From assembly GCA_011523825.1 (NCBI GenBank), contig WTFX01000029.1:281920-345919 (forward strand): a stretch of 64,000 nt of DNA, in the 5' to 3' direction. Positions within the stretch are counted from its first letter, which is position 1. The number at the start of each line of letters is the position of its first letter. Below, piece by piece: positions 35,787 through 43,146 of this stretch. A program made the position numbers and the translations under genes. The DNA is from Microthrixaceae bacterium. Lineage in GTDB: Bacteria > Actinomycetota > Acidimicrobiia > Acidimicrobiales > Poriferisodalaceae. Under the pieces are notes generated by a model. That model was not told where the DNA came from. It was given only the letters and a program-made list of their open reading frames with translations, and searched no databases.

Positions 35787-36164
35787 TCAGCTGTCGAGGT
35801 GGCGGCGAATGTCGGCAGCGATGCGCTGAATGTCCTCTGTGAGCGTCGGCCAAAGAATGTTCATGTCGATACGCCAGTACTCGTGCGCTAGGAGATTCCG
35901 CAGCGCAACGGCCCGCCGTACCTCTGCTGCTCCCAGAACGGCTTCCGCAGTTGCTCCGAGCTTGCCCACAGCTTCACCGATGACCAGCGAGCAGTAGATG
36001 GCTGCTTCCTGGCGGGTGCTGTCGGCCTCGAAGGCTCGCCGGCCAACAGCGACGTACCCCTCGATGCGTTCCGCCGCATCGAGAGCGTGCTTCCAGCGCT
36101 CAAAGTCGGTCGGACTCAACGCGCCAAATTCACAGGCGCAATGCGTCGGCCGCGACCGCCGCAC
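35787..36164 (-). CDS. hepT: HepT-like ribonuclease toxin
   Basis: A HEPN-domain protein of up to 125 residues. The catalytic motif RNLLAHEY fits RX4HXY, whose tyrosine is the AMPylation target in described MntA-HepT pairs. The GTG at 36164 would overlap the antitoxin gene by 35 bases; a TTG at 36119 would give 110 residues, closer to the usual start of the HEPN bundle. The partner nucleotidyltransferase lies directly upstream. HepT cleaves RNA when released from the antitoxin. Confidence 0.85.
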   Translation of the reverse strand: MRRSRPTHCACEFGALSPTDFERWKHALDAAERIEGYVAVGRRAFEADSTRQEAAIYCSLVIGEAVGKLGATAEAVLGAAEVRRAVALRNLLAHEYWRIDMNILWPTLTEDIQRIAADIRRHLDS

Positions 36165-36567
36165 GCTGCTCGTCAGTCATCGCGCCGTCAGTTACGAGAT
36201 GGACTGGTGCGTCGAGCAGCGCCTCGAGTTCGGTTTGCATGTCAGCGATGTCGAAGTAGCTGATGCCCTTGGGAACCGAGACGAGGAGGTCGATGTCGCT
36301 GCCTGGGCCAGCGTCTCCTCGCGCCACCGAGCCAAAGAGGCGCACATTCGAGACGCCCCAGCGCTGAAGCACCTCCACGATCTGATTTCGGTTTCGCAGG
36401 ATGCGCCCGAGTGCAGGCACAGTGCTCTCTGCTCGGCCGTCTGCCAAGAACCGCTTGAGGCTCGCCTGAACGACCGCCGTCACTGATGGCGCGGCGTCCT
36501 GATCTGCGATGTACCGGTCCAGCGCAGTCTCCAACTCGTCCGGAATCGTCACGGTCACGCGCCGCAT
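36130..36567 (-). CDS. mntA: MNT nucleotidyltransferase antitoxin with ribbon-helix-helix-like N-terminus
   Basis: A 145-residue protein. Residues 1-45 (MRRVTVTIPDELETALDRYI onward) look like a CopG-type ribbon-helix-helix DNA-binding domain. After a linker comes the minimal nucleotidyltransferase domain with GSVARGDAGPGSDID, exactly GSX10DXD. Described MntA enzymes AMPylate and silence HepT. The added DNA-binding part would let the antitoxin repress its own operon at the palindrome 28 bases upstream. ATG 36567 follows a gagg site. Confidence 0.85.
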   Translation of the reverse strand: MRRVTVTIPDELETALDRYIADQDAAPSVTAVVQASLKRFLADGRAESTVPALGRILRNRNQIVEVLQRWGVSNVRLFGSVARGDAGPGSDIDLLVSVPKGISYFDIADMQTELEALLDAPVHLVTDGAMTDEQRAAVAADALRL

Positions 36568-36594
36568 GACCTCAGGTTACTGCCGAGAACTGGT

Positions 36595-36627
36595 GTCGAG
36601 CATCACTTGATGCAGCTGATGCTCGAC
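36595..36627. promoter_or_regulatory. Inverted repeat upstream of the HepT/MNT operon (candidate operator)
   Basis: Arms GTCGAGCATCA (36595-36605) and TGATGCTCGAC (36617-36627) are perfect reverse complements around an 11-base centre that itself contains TTGATG. The site starts 28 bases upstream of the MNT ATG, where an autorepressor would bind. The half-site begins with the same GTCGAGC as the palindrome upstream of sspA. Confidence 0.6.
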
Positions 36628-36739
36628 TACCGATGTATGGATTCCTCATCTCCCTGGCTTCGTACTGCGAAACCCAACTCCGTGGCCTTGACGCGCCTAG
36701 GTTCGGGGTTGGACGGTGCGGGACAGCCTGGGAGGGCGG

Positions 36740-37246
36740 GTGAGCGAGGCGACGGACGCTGAAGAACGCGAAGTGATGGACTGGCGGCGCTACGGCGTGG
36801 CCGTGCGGGAGCTGGCGCAGATGATCGCCGACGACGGCTACCGGCCCCAGATGATCCTGGCCATCGCCCGGGGCGGGCTGTTCTGTGCGGGCTCGCTGGG
36901 CTACGCCCTGTCGGTCAAGAACATCTACGTCATGAACTGCGAGTACTACACCGGCGTCGACGAGCGCCTCGAAGTGCCCATCATGCTGCCGCCCACGCCC
37001 GACCTGGTCGACCACCGAGACTCCGACATCCTCATCGCCGACGACGTGGCCGACACCGGCCACACGCTCAAGCTGGTGTACGACTTCTGCCTGCCGCGGG
37101 TGCGCAGCGTCCGCACCGCGGTGCTATACGAGAAGCCGTGGTCGACGGTCAACTGCGACTGGGTGTGGCGCCGCACCGACCTGTGGATCAACTTCCCCTG
37201 GTCCACCGAGCCGCCGATCGTCACCGACGAGCAGGCCCGCGCCTGA
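36740..37246 (+). CDS. Purine phosphoribosyltransferase-like protein
   Basis: A 168-residue type I PRTase. The PRPP-binding motif is DSDILIADDVADTGHTLKLV; upstream AIARGGLFCAGSLGYAL forms the first active-site loop. It resembles xanthine/hypoxanthine phosphoribosyltransferases, which make nucleotides from free bases. GTG at 36740 is chosen because gggaggg lies just upstream. Substrate base not determined. Confidence 0.85.
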   Translation: MSEATDAEEREVMDWRRYGVAVRELAQMIADDGYRPQMILAIARGGLFCAGSLGYALSVKNIYVMNCEYYTGVDERLEVPIMLPPTPDLVDHRDSDILIADDVADTGHTLKLVYDFCLPRVRSVRTAVLYEKPWSTVNCDWVWRRTDLWINFPWSTEPPIVTDEQARA

Positions 37247-37268
37247 CCGACCCGCCAGCTGAGGCGGC

Positions 37269-37727
37269 CTAAGTCTCGTCCCCGCAGTCGGAGCACTCGC
37301 CGTACAGATCGAGGCTGTGACGCAGCGGCGTGAAGCCCGCCTCTCCTGCGGCGCCGGCAAGTGCCCGGTCGACCTCGTCCTCGAGCTTCCCGTCGAGGCG
37401 CATGTCCTCGATGGTCCCGCAGGACACGCAGATCAGGTGATGGTGATGCCCGAGCAGCGACTCGGCCAGCTCGAAGTGCGCCCGGTCGCCGCCAGCGCTG
37501 ATGCGATTGACGATGCTGCCTTCCCGCAGGGCATCGAGATTCCGGTACGCCGAACTCTGGGGCAGCTCGGGAACTGCCGACACGATGTCGCGCAGCGTCA
37601 GCGGCCGTTGGGCTGTTGCAAGCGCATCGACGAGGGCCCGCCGGCCGTCGGTGTACCGCTGACCGGCGGCTGCCAAGCGCTGCCTGACGTCTTCGTGGAG
37701 CTGATCGAGATCCTTCGGAGGCTCCAT
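37269..37727 (-). CDS. zur: Fur family regulator, probably Zur
   Basis: A 152-residue winged-helix metalloregulator. The DNA-binding half has RYTDGRRALVDALATAQRPLTL and SAYRNLDALREG. The metal-binding half has HHHHLICVSCG and a final CSDCG, giving the two CxxC structural zinc motifs. Its place beside znuC/znuA/znuB and a Zur-like box argues for zinc rather than iron. ATG 37727 has an aggaga site. Confidence 0.88.
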   Translation of the reverse strand: MEPPKDLDQLHEDVRQRLAAAGQRYTDGRRALVDALATAQRPLTLRDIVSAVPELPQSSAYRNLDALREGSIVNRISAGGDRAHFELAESLLGHHHHLICVSCGTIEDMRLDGKLEDEVDRALAGAAGEAGFTPLRHSLDLYGECSDCGDET

Positions 37728-37789
37728 CTGGCTCTCCTGGTCAGGGTCGCGCTCGGATCAGGGCGGCGAGGCCCGGCCGCCCCAAGCGG

Positions 37790-38737
37790 TCAGGGATGTC
37801 GGTGGTGCTCGTGCTCGGCGGCGTGGTCATGGTCGTGGTGATGGCCGCGGTGGCTGCCCGGAAGCGTCGCTTCGCCTGCGATCGTCAGGTCGGGCGCGTC
37901 ATGGCGGTGGCCGCGGCGACCAGCTGCCAATGGGTGCGCGTAATGGCCACGCGAGAACGTGCCGAACGGCGCGCCGTGCTCGACCGCATCGTGGGCATGG
38001 ACGCTCGCCATGACGAATTCGTGCTCGGTGCCATCGCCAGCTTCCACTTCGCCGCCGAAGGTCGCCTCCAGATTCGCCTCGGTCAGCACCTCGTCGGGAG
38101 AACCGTCGGCGATGACCATCCCCTTCAGCAGCACCACTCGATCGCAGCGACGGGCCTCCTGCAGGTGGTGTGTTGACATCACCACGAGATGCCCGGCCGC
38201 ACGCTCAGCCTCGATCACCTCGAGAATGGTGGTCTGGCTCGGCAAGTCCAAGCCGGTGATCGGTTCATCGAGCAGCAGGCAGTCGTACTCGGATGCGAGC
38301 ACCATCGCCACCATGACACGCTGACGCTGGCCGCCCGACAGCTCGCCGAACGGCTTATGGCGCAGGTGCGCGACGTCGAGCCGCTCGGCCGCGGCGCGGA
38401 TCGCCTCCTTGTCGCTGCGGCGCAGCCGCTTGAGCAGTCCGCGGCTGCGGTATCGGCCGATGGTCAATACCTCTTGCACGGTCATCGGCATATAGGGGTG
38501 TGCGTAGTGGTGCTGGCACACGAAACCCACGCCGACGTTGCCCGAAGACTCCACCCGACCCGATGTCGGGGGCAGGAGCCCGCTGAGCACCCGCAGCAGG
38601 GTGGTCTTGCCGCTCCCGTTCGGGCCCATGAGTGCCACCGACGACGCGCTGTCGAGCTTCAGATCGCCGGTTTCGAGCACGTGGCAGGGCCCGAACGAGA
38701 CACGGACGTCGTGGAGATGGAACAGGGCGTGCCTCAC
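37790..38737 (-). CDS. znuC: Zinc ABC transporter ATP-binding protein with His-rich tail
   Basis: A 315-residue ABC ATPase. Walker A is ALMGPNGSGKTTLLR, the signature FGELSGGQRQRV, and Walker B CLLLDEPITGLD. The C-terminal extension of about 70 residues is His-rich, with 12 His in the last 40 residues, and may bind or sense zinc. It drives the permease encoded across the divergent promoter region. Upstream of zur in the same direction, so zur and znuC may be co-transcribed. Confidence 0.9.
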   Translation of the reverse strand: MRHALFHLHDVRVSFGPCHVLETGDLKLDSASSVALMGPNGSGKTTLLRVLSGLLPPTSGRVESSGNVGVGFVCQHHYAHPYMPMTVQEVLTIGRYRSRGLLKRLRRSDKEAIRAAAERLDVAHLRHKPFGELSGGQRQRVMVAMVLASEYDCLLLDEPITGLDLPSQTTILEVIEAERAAGHLVVMSTHHLQEARRCDRVVLLKGMVIADGSPDEVLTEANLEATFGGEVEAGDGTEHEFVMASVHAHDAVEHGAPFGTFSRGHYAHPLAAGRRGHRHDAPDLTIAGEATLPGSHRGHHHDHDHAAEHEHHRHP

Positions 38738-38782
38738 TTCGATTTCGAAGGTGGTTGGGTACTCAGGCCTCGGTAGGGTAGC

Positions 38783-38803
38783 TGAAACTGGTTCTCATTC
38801 TCA
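38783..38803. promoter_or_regulatory. Zur-like operator between znuC and znuA
   Basis: A 21-base imperfect palindrome beginning TGAAACTGG and ending TTCTCA. Both half-sites fit TGA(A/G)A(A/C)TG when read outward. It sits in the 136-base divergent interval of znuC and znuA, consistent with zinc-dependent repression of both. Called by resemblance to known Zur/Fur boxes. Confidence 0.65.
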
Positions 38804-38873
38804 GAACCTGCGGTGAGGCTAAGGCACCTGCGGGACTCTTCCACACCTGAGTCGGAGCTTAGGGGAGGCATAC

Positions 38874-40046
38874 GTGACGATCGAAGCTGGCGCACATCAA
38901 AGGGGAGGTCGGCGGATCCGTAGAAGCGGGTTGGTCGTCACTGTCGCTGCGGTGCTGTTCGCGGCGGCGTGCACGGGATCCGACGACGATGCAGATGCGG
39001 TTGACGCAGCGGATGCGCCCTCCGCTGTGCCCTCTGTGGTCGCTACGACGGGCATCTGGGCCGATGTGGTCAGCAACGTGGGCTGCGAGGACAGCGTCTC
39101 GGTGACCACGCTCATCCCCGAGGGTGGCGACCCGCACTCCTTCGAGCCGTCGTTGCGAGACCGGGAAACCATGGACGCAGCTGATCTGGTGGTTGCGAAC
39201 GGCCTGGGTATCGAGGAGCGCCTCGTGGACACGCTCGAGGCTGTCGCGGCCGAAGGTGTGCACGTGTTTGAGGTGGCCGAGCACATCGAGACCATCGAAT
39301 TCGAGTTCAGCGGTGGTCATGACGACCATGGCGACGACGACCACGACGAAGGCCACGACGACGAAGACGGGCACGACCACGACGAGGACGACGGACACGA
39401 CGACGACCACGACGAAGGCCACGACGAGGACGACCACTCCGACCACGAAGACGAGGACGGGCACGACCACGACGACGAGGCGCACGAAGACGAGCACGAC
39501 CATGCACACGACCACTCCGGCGGCGACCCCCACGTCTGGTTCGATCCGCAGCGCGTCGCTGGTGTGCTGGGCGAGCTGGCCGACGAGCTGATCCACGCCG
39601 GCGCCGATGCCGACACCGTCAACCGGTGCCTCGACGCTTACCGTGCGGCGTTGGGAGACGCTGATGCCGAGATCGCAGAGATCCTTGACTCAGTGCCCGC
39701 GGACCGTCGCATCATGATCACCAACCACGATTCATTCGGGTACTTCGCCGACCGCTACGGCTTCGAGGTCGTGGGCACCGTCATCCCGTCAACCTCGACG
39801 GGTGCAGAAAGCAATCCCGCACTGCTGGAGGAGCTCGCTGAGATCATCGAGCACGAAGGCGTTCCCGCAGTGTTCTCTGAGACGACGACTGGCGACGCCG
39901 ACATCCAGGCGCTGGCGACGGCCGCAGGAGACATCGCCGTGGTGCAGCTGCTCACCGGCAGCCTCGCCCCCGCGGGCCAAGACGGCGACACCCTGATCGG
40001 GATGCTGAAGTTCAACGCGCACGCAATTGCAGACGCGTTGGGCTGA
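38874..40046 (+). CDS. znuA: Zinc ABC transporter substrate-binding lipoprotein
   Basis: A 390-residue cluster A-I binding protein. A signal peptide ends in a lipobox (LFAAAC). Metal-binding histidines include EGGDPHSFEP and the one in GGDPHVWFDP; the later HDSFGYFADRYG and FSETTTGD are also typical. Between them is a very long metal loop (about residues 147-216) with 18 histidines among Asp/Glu/Gly. It captures zinc outside the cell. GTG start; a ggggagg stretch lies upstream. Confidence 0.93.
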   Translation: MTIEAGAHQRGGRRIRRSGLVVTVAAVLFAAACTGSDDDADAVDAADAPSAVPSVVATTGIWADVVSNVGCEDSVSVTTLIPEGGDPHSFEPSLRDRETMDAADLVVANGLGIEERLVDTLEAVAAEGVHVFEVAEHIETIEFEFSGGHDDHGDDDHDEGHDDEDGHDHDEDDGHDDDHDEGHDEDDHSDHEDEDGHDHDDEAHEDEHDHAHDHSGGDPHVWFDPQRVAGVLGELADELIHAGADADTVNRCLDAYRAALGDADAEIAEILDSVPADRRIMITNHDSFGYFADRYGFEVVGTVIPSTSTGAESNPALLEELAEIIEHEGVPAVFSETTTGDADIQALATAAGDIAVVQLLTGSLAPAGQDGDTLIGMLKFNAHAIADALG

Positions 40047-40117
40047 GCGTCGTAGCGTTGCGACGACAACGCCCGTAGCCAGGGCAGAGCCGATCACCAG
40101 CCCACCAGGGGGATGAC

Positions 40118-41017
40118 ATGACGTTCCTCACTGATCCGGTGGGCTGGTGGATCGAGCCGTTCACCTCCAACGCATTCATGACCAAGGCGCTGGCCGGCGG
40201 GCTGCTCGCTGTGCTCACGACGTCGGTGGTGGGCACGTGGGTTGTCTTGCGGAGCCTGAACTTCCTCGGCGACGCGCTGACGCACGGCGTGCTTCCCGGC
40301 ATCGCGATCGCCTTCATCGTGGGGTTTGACACAGGCCTCGGCGCACTGGTCGCAGCGATCGTGATGGTGAGCGCGATCTCGTTCATCCCGCGCATCTCAC
40401 CGCTCTCGGAGGACACGTCCACCGGTGTGCTGTTCGTGGGCTTCCTGGCGCTTGCCGTGGTCATCATGTCGTCGGGAGCGGGCGCGAACGCCGGCGATCT
40501 GGGCCGCTTCCTGTTCGGCTCGATCACCGGGGTGCAGAACTCCGATCTGGTGCGCCAGGTGGTCGTTGCCGTAGTGGCCGTCGGCGGTGCAGTCGTGTTC
40601 TACCGGGCGTTCTTCGTGATGACGTTCTGCGAAGTGCAGGCGGAGATGGCCCGCATGCGCCCGCGCCTGACGCACGGCGTGCTCATGGCGTTGCTGGCCA
40701 TCACCATCGTCGGCTCGTTTCAGGTGGTGGGGAGCCTGCTCGTCATGTCCTTCTTGATCGCTCCCCCGGCGACTGCCTCGATGCTCGTACGGCGTGTGCC
40801 GCTCATCATCACCACTGCGGTGCTGATCGGAGCCGTGTCGGTCTATGTCGGGCTGCTGCTGAGCTACCACCACCGGCTCGCCGGAGGAGGATCGATGGCG
40901 TTGACCGCCGTGGCCATCCTGTTCGCGACCATGCTGATCAGGGCGCTGGTGCATGCGCTGCGGCCAGGGCCGCCGGACGATGCGCTGCCCGTGCAGATGC
41001 TCGCCGACAGCCGCTGA
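40118..41017 (+). CDS. znuB: Zinc ABC transporter permease
   Basis: A 299-residue membrane protein with about eight hydrophobic segments, of the manganese/zinc ABC-3 family: ALAGGLLAVLTTSVVGTWVV, then LNFLGDALTHGVLPGIAIAF, the conserved loop that contacts the ATPase. It completes the transporter with ZnuA and ZnuC. It follows znuA by 71 bases in the same direction. Zinc rather than manganese is inferred from Zur and the His-rich partners. Confidence 0.92.
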   Translation: MTFLTDPVGWWIEPFTSNAFMTKALAGGLLAVLTTSVVGTWVVLRSLNFLGDALTHGVLPGIAIAFIVGFDTGLGALVAAIVMVSAISFIPRISPLSEDTSTGVLFVGFLALAVVIMSSGAGANAGDLGRFLFGSITGVQNSDLVRQVVVAVVAVGGAVVFYRAFFVMTFCEVQAEMARMRPRLTHGVLMALLAITIVGSFQVVGSLLVMSFLIAPPATASMLVRRVPLIITTAVLIGAVSVYVGLLLSYHHRLAGGGSMALTAVAILFATMLIRALVHALRPGPPDDALPVQMLADSR

Positions 41018-41044
41018 GCTGCCGTCGCGAGCAGCGGCGGCCGG

Positions 41045-41929
41045 CTACTGCTCGCCGTCGGTGAAGCTCGTGTAGATGGTGGGGTTCTCGAGATCAGCGA
41101 GCTGCTGGTTGCGATGATTCACGTCGGCCAGCAGCTCTGGATGTGACAGCACCCAGAACCGTCGCTCGTACATGGCCTCGATCACCTTGGCAGCCACCTG
41201 GGATGGGTCCATGCCCCGCTCCAGCGCTGCGGCGATGTTGGCGTTGCGGCGGCGGGCATCGGCGGTCTCGGTGGGCGCTTCGCCTTCAGGCCTCGGACGG
41301 CGCACCCGGCGCAGCTCGTCTGGCCGGTTTCGCTGGGCAGTGGCGATATTGGTGCGCACCACGCCAGGGCACAGCACCGACACGCCCACATCGGCGTTGC
41401 GGTCGCGCTGCATCTCAAGGTGGAGCGTCTCCATGATGGCCACCACGCCGTACTTGGCGGCGTTGTAGGGGCCGAGCCCCGGCACCGACATGAGCCCTGC
41501 CACCGAGGCGGTGCTCATGATGTGAGATTCCTCCGCTTCGATGAGGTGAGGCAGGAAGTGATGTACGCCATGGATGACACCCCACAGGCAGACATCCACC
41601 ACCCACTTCCAGTCGACGAGCTGCTGGTTGCGGATGAGCCCTCCCCCGCCGACGCCGGCGTTGTTGCACACCATGTGCACTGCGCCGAAGCGGTCGATGG
41701 TGGCCTGCGCCAGCGCACCCACCGAGTCGGCATCGGTGACGTCGGTGATGACGCCGAGCGCCTCGACGCCGTGGCCGGCGACCTCGGCCTCGGCGGCGCG
41801 CAGCGGCTCCTCTTCGATGTCGGCGAGCACCACGTTGGCGCCCTCGCCGGCAAAGCCCAATGCCAAGGCCTTGCCGATGCCCGATGCTGCCCCGGTCACC
41901 ACCGCGACGCGTCCGGTCATGGTTTCCAT
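41045..41929 (-). CDS. SDR family oxidoreductase
   Basis: A 294-residue short-chain dehydrogenase. NAD(P) motif VVTGAASGIGKALALG, then CNNAGVGGGG and the catalytic YxxxK in GPYNAAKYGVV, with the serine in STASVAGLM. The C-terminal extension (about 60 residues) is typical of classical SDRs acting on larger substrates. ATG 41929 or the in-frame ATG 9 bases later are both possible starts. Substrate unknown. Confidence 0.9.
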   Translation of the reverse strand: METMTGRVAVVTGAASGIGKALALGFAGEGANVVLADIEEEPLRAAEAEVAGHGVEALGVITDVTDADSVGALAQATIDRFGAVHMVCNNAGVGGGGLIRNQQLVDWKWVVDVCLWGVIHGVHHFLPHLIEAEESHIMSTASVAGLMSVPGLGPYNAAKYGVVAIMETLHLEMQRDRNADVGVSVLCPGVVRTNIATAQRNRPDELRRVRRPRPEGEAPTETADARRRNANIAAALERGMDPSQVAAKVIEAMYERRFWVLSHPELLADVNHRNQQLADLENPTIYTSFTDGEQ

Positions 41930-41969
41930 GTCTGTCCCCCTGTGTCGGTTGGCTCGAACCCGGCAGCGC

Positions 41970-43106
41970 TCACGCGTTGAGCTGCTCGAAGCGCTCCATG
42001 ACGTCGAGATACTCGCTGATCATCTCCTCCACGACCCGCGTGGCCGAGATCGACTCGTTGAGCTGCCCCACCACCTGGCCGACGAAGTAGTTGGCCAGCT
42101 CCACTGCGCCCTTGTTGGAGGGGTTCATGGCTGCCCGGTCGATGCGGCGGCTGGCGGCGCCGACCAGCATCGGCTGCAGCGGCATCGGGAGCGTCCCCGG
42201 CGAGTTCTCGCCCTCCCACTCGTCGGTCCAGGCCGAGCGAAGCTGGCGGGCAGGCTTGCCGGTGCGCGAGCGCGAGCGCAGCGTGTCTGACGAGCCTGCC
42301 GCCAGGAACTTGTCCTTCACCACGGGGTGCGTCTCGGCTTCCTGGGTGGTGAGCCAGACCGACCCGCACCACACGCCCTGCGCGCCGAGCGCCAGCGCGG
42401 CGGCCACCTGGCGGCCGTTGCCGATGCCGCCGGCTGCGAGCACTGGCGTCGGGGCGATGGCATCTACCACCTCGGGCACCAGCACCATGGTGGCAATGTC
42501 GCCGGTGTGGCCGCCGGCCTCGTGGCCTTGGGCGATCACGATGTCGACGCCCGCAGCGACATGTCGCTCGGCGTGCACCTTCTTGCCGGCCAGGGCGCCC
42601 ACCAGCACGTCGTTGTCGTGCGCCCGCTGGATCATGTCGGGCGGCGGCGGGCCGAGCGCGTTCACCGCCAGCCGGATCGGGTACGAAAATGCCACGTCCA
42701 TCAGCGGCACTGCCTGCGCGTACGTCATCGGCGGCTCGGCGTCACCAGCAATGGCGCCGGGCTTGTCTTCGGCCGGCAGCGGCGGCACGTCGTAGCGCTC
42801 CATCATGTCGTCGAGGAAATCGCGGTGCGCCGGCGGGATCATCGCCTTGAGATCCTTGACCGACAGCTCGCCCTCGGACTTGCCCTCGTACTTGGCGGGC
42901 ACGATGATGTCCACCCCGAAGGGACGGCCGCCGACTTCGTCCTGGATCCAGCCCATGTCGATGTCGAGCTGCTCGGGCGTGTGGCCCGCTGCACCGAGCA
43001 CGCCGAAGCCGCCCGCCTTGGTGACCGCCGCCACCACATCTCGGCAATGGGTGAACGCCACGATCGGAACGTCACATCCCAGCATCTCGCACACAGGTGT
43101 CTTCAT
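41970..43106 (-). CDS. Nitronate monooxygenase-like flavoprotein
   Basis: A 378-residue 2-nitropropane dioxygenase/NMO family TIM barrel. Seen are AAVTKAGGFGVLGAAGHTPEQLD, the phosphate-binding VLAAGGIGNGRQVAAALALGAQGVW, and GVDIVIAQGHEAGGHTG, which carries the conserved His. Members oxidise nitronates or reduce enoyl thioesters with FMN. Forty bases separate it from the downstream SDR, so the two probably form an operon. Confidence 0.88.
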   Translation of the reverse strand: MKTPVCEMLGCDVPIVAFTHCRDVVAAVTKAGGFGVLGAAGHTPEQLDIDMGWIQDEVGGRPFGVDIIVPAKYEGKSEGELSVKDLKAMIPPAHRDFLDDMMERYDVPPLPAEDKPGAIAGDAEPPMTYAQAVPLMDVAFSYPIRLAVNALGPPPPDMIQRAHDNDVLVGALAGKKVHAERHVAAGVDIVIAQGHEAGGHTGDIATMVLVPEVVDAIAPTPVLAAGGIGNGRQVAAALALGAQGVWCGSVWLTTQEAETHPVVKDKFLAAGSSDTLRSRSRTGKPARQLRSAWTDEWEGENSPGTLPMPLQPMLVGAASRRIDRAAMNPSNKGAVELANYFVGQVVGQLNESISATRVVEEMISEYLDVMERFEQLNA

Positions 43107-43146
43107 GCCCCGAAACTACCGGCGCAGCACTCTCCCCCGCAGCGCC

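Noticed and set aside
39329..39515. Minisatellite or regulatory repeat in the znuA region
   Set aside because: The repeats lie inside znuA and encode its His/Asp-rich loop in frame.
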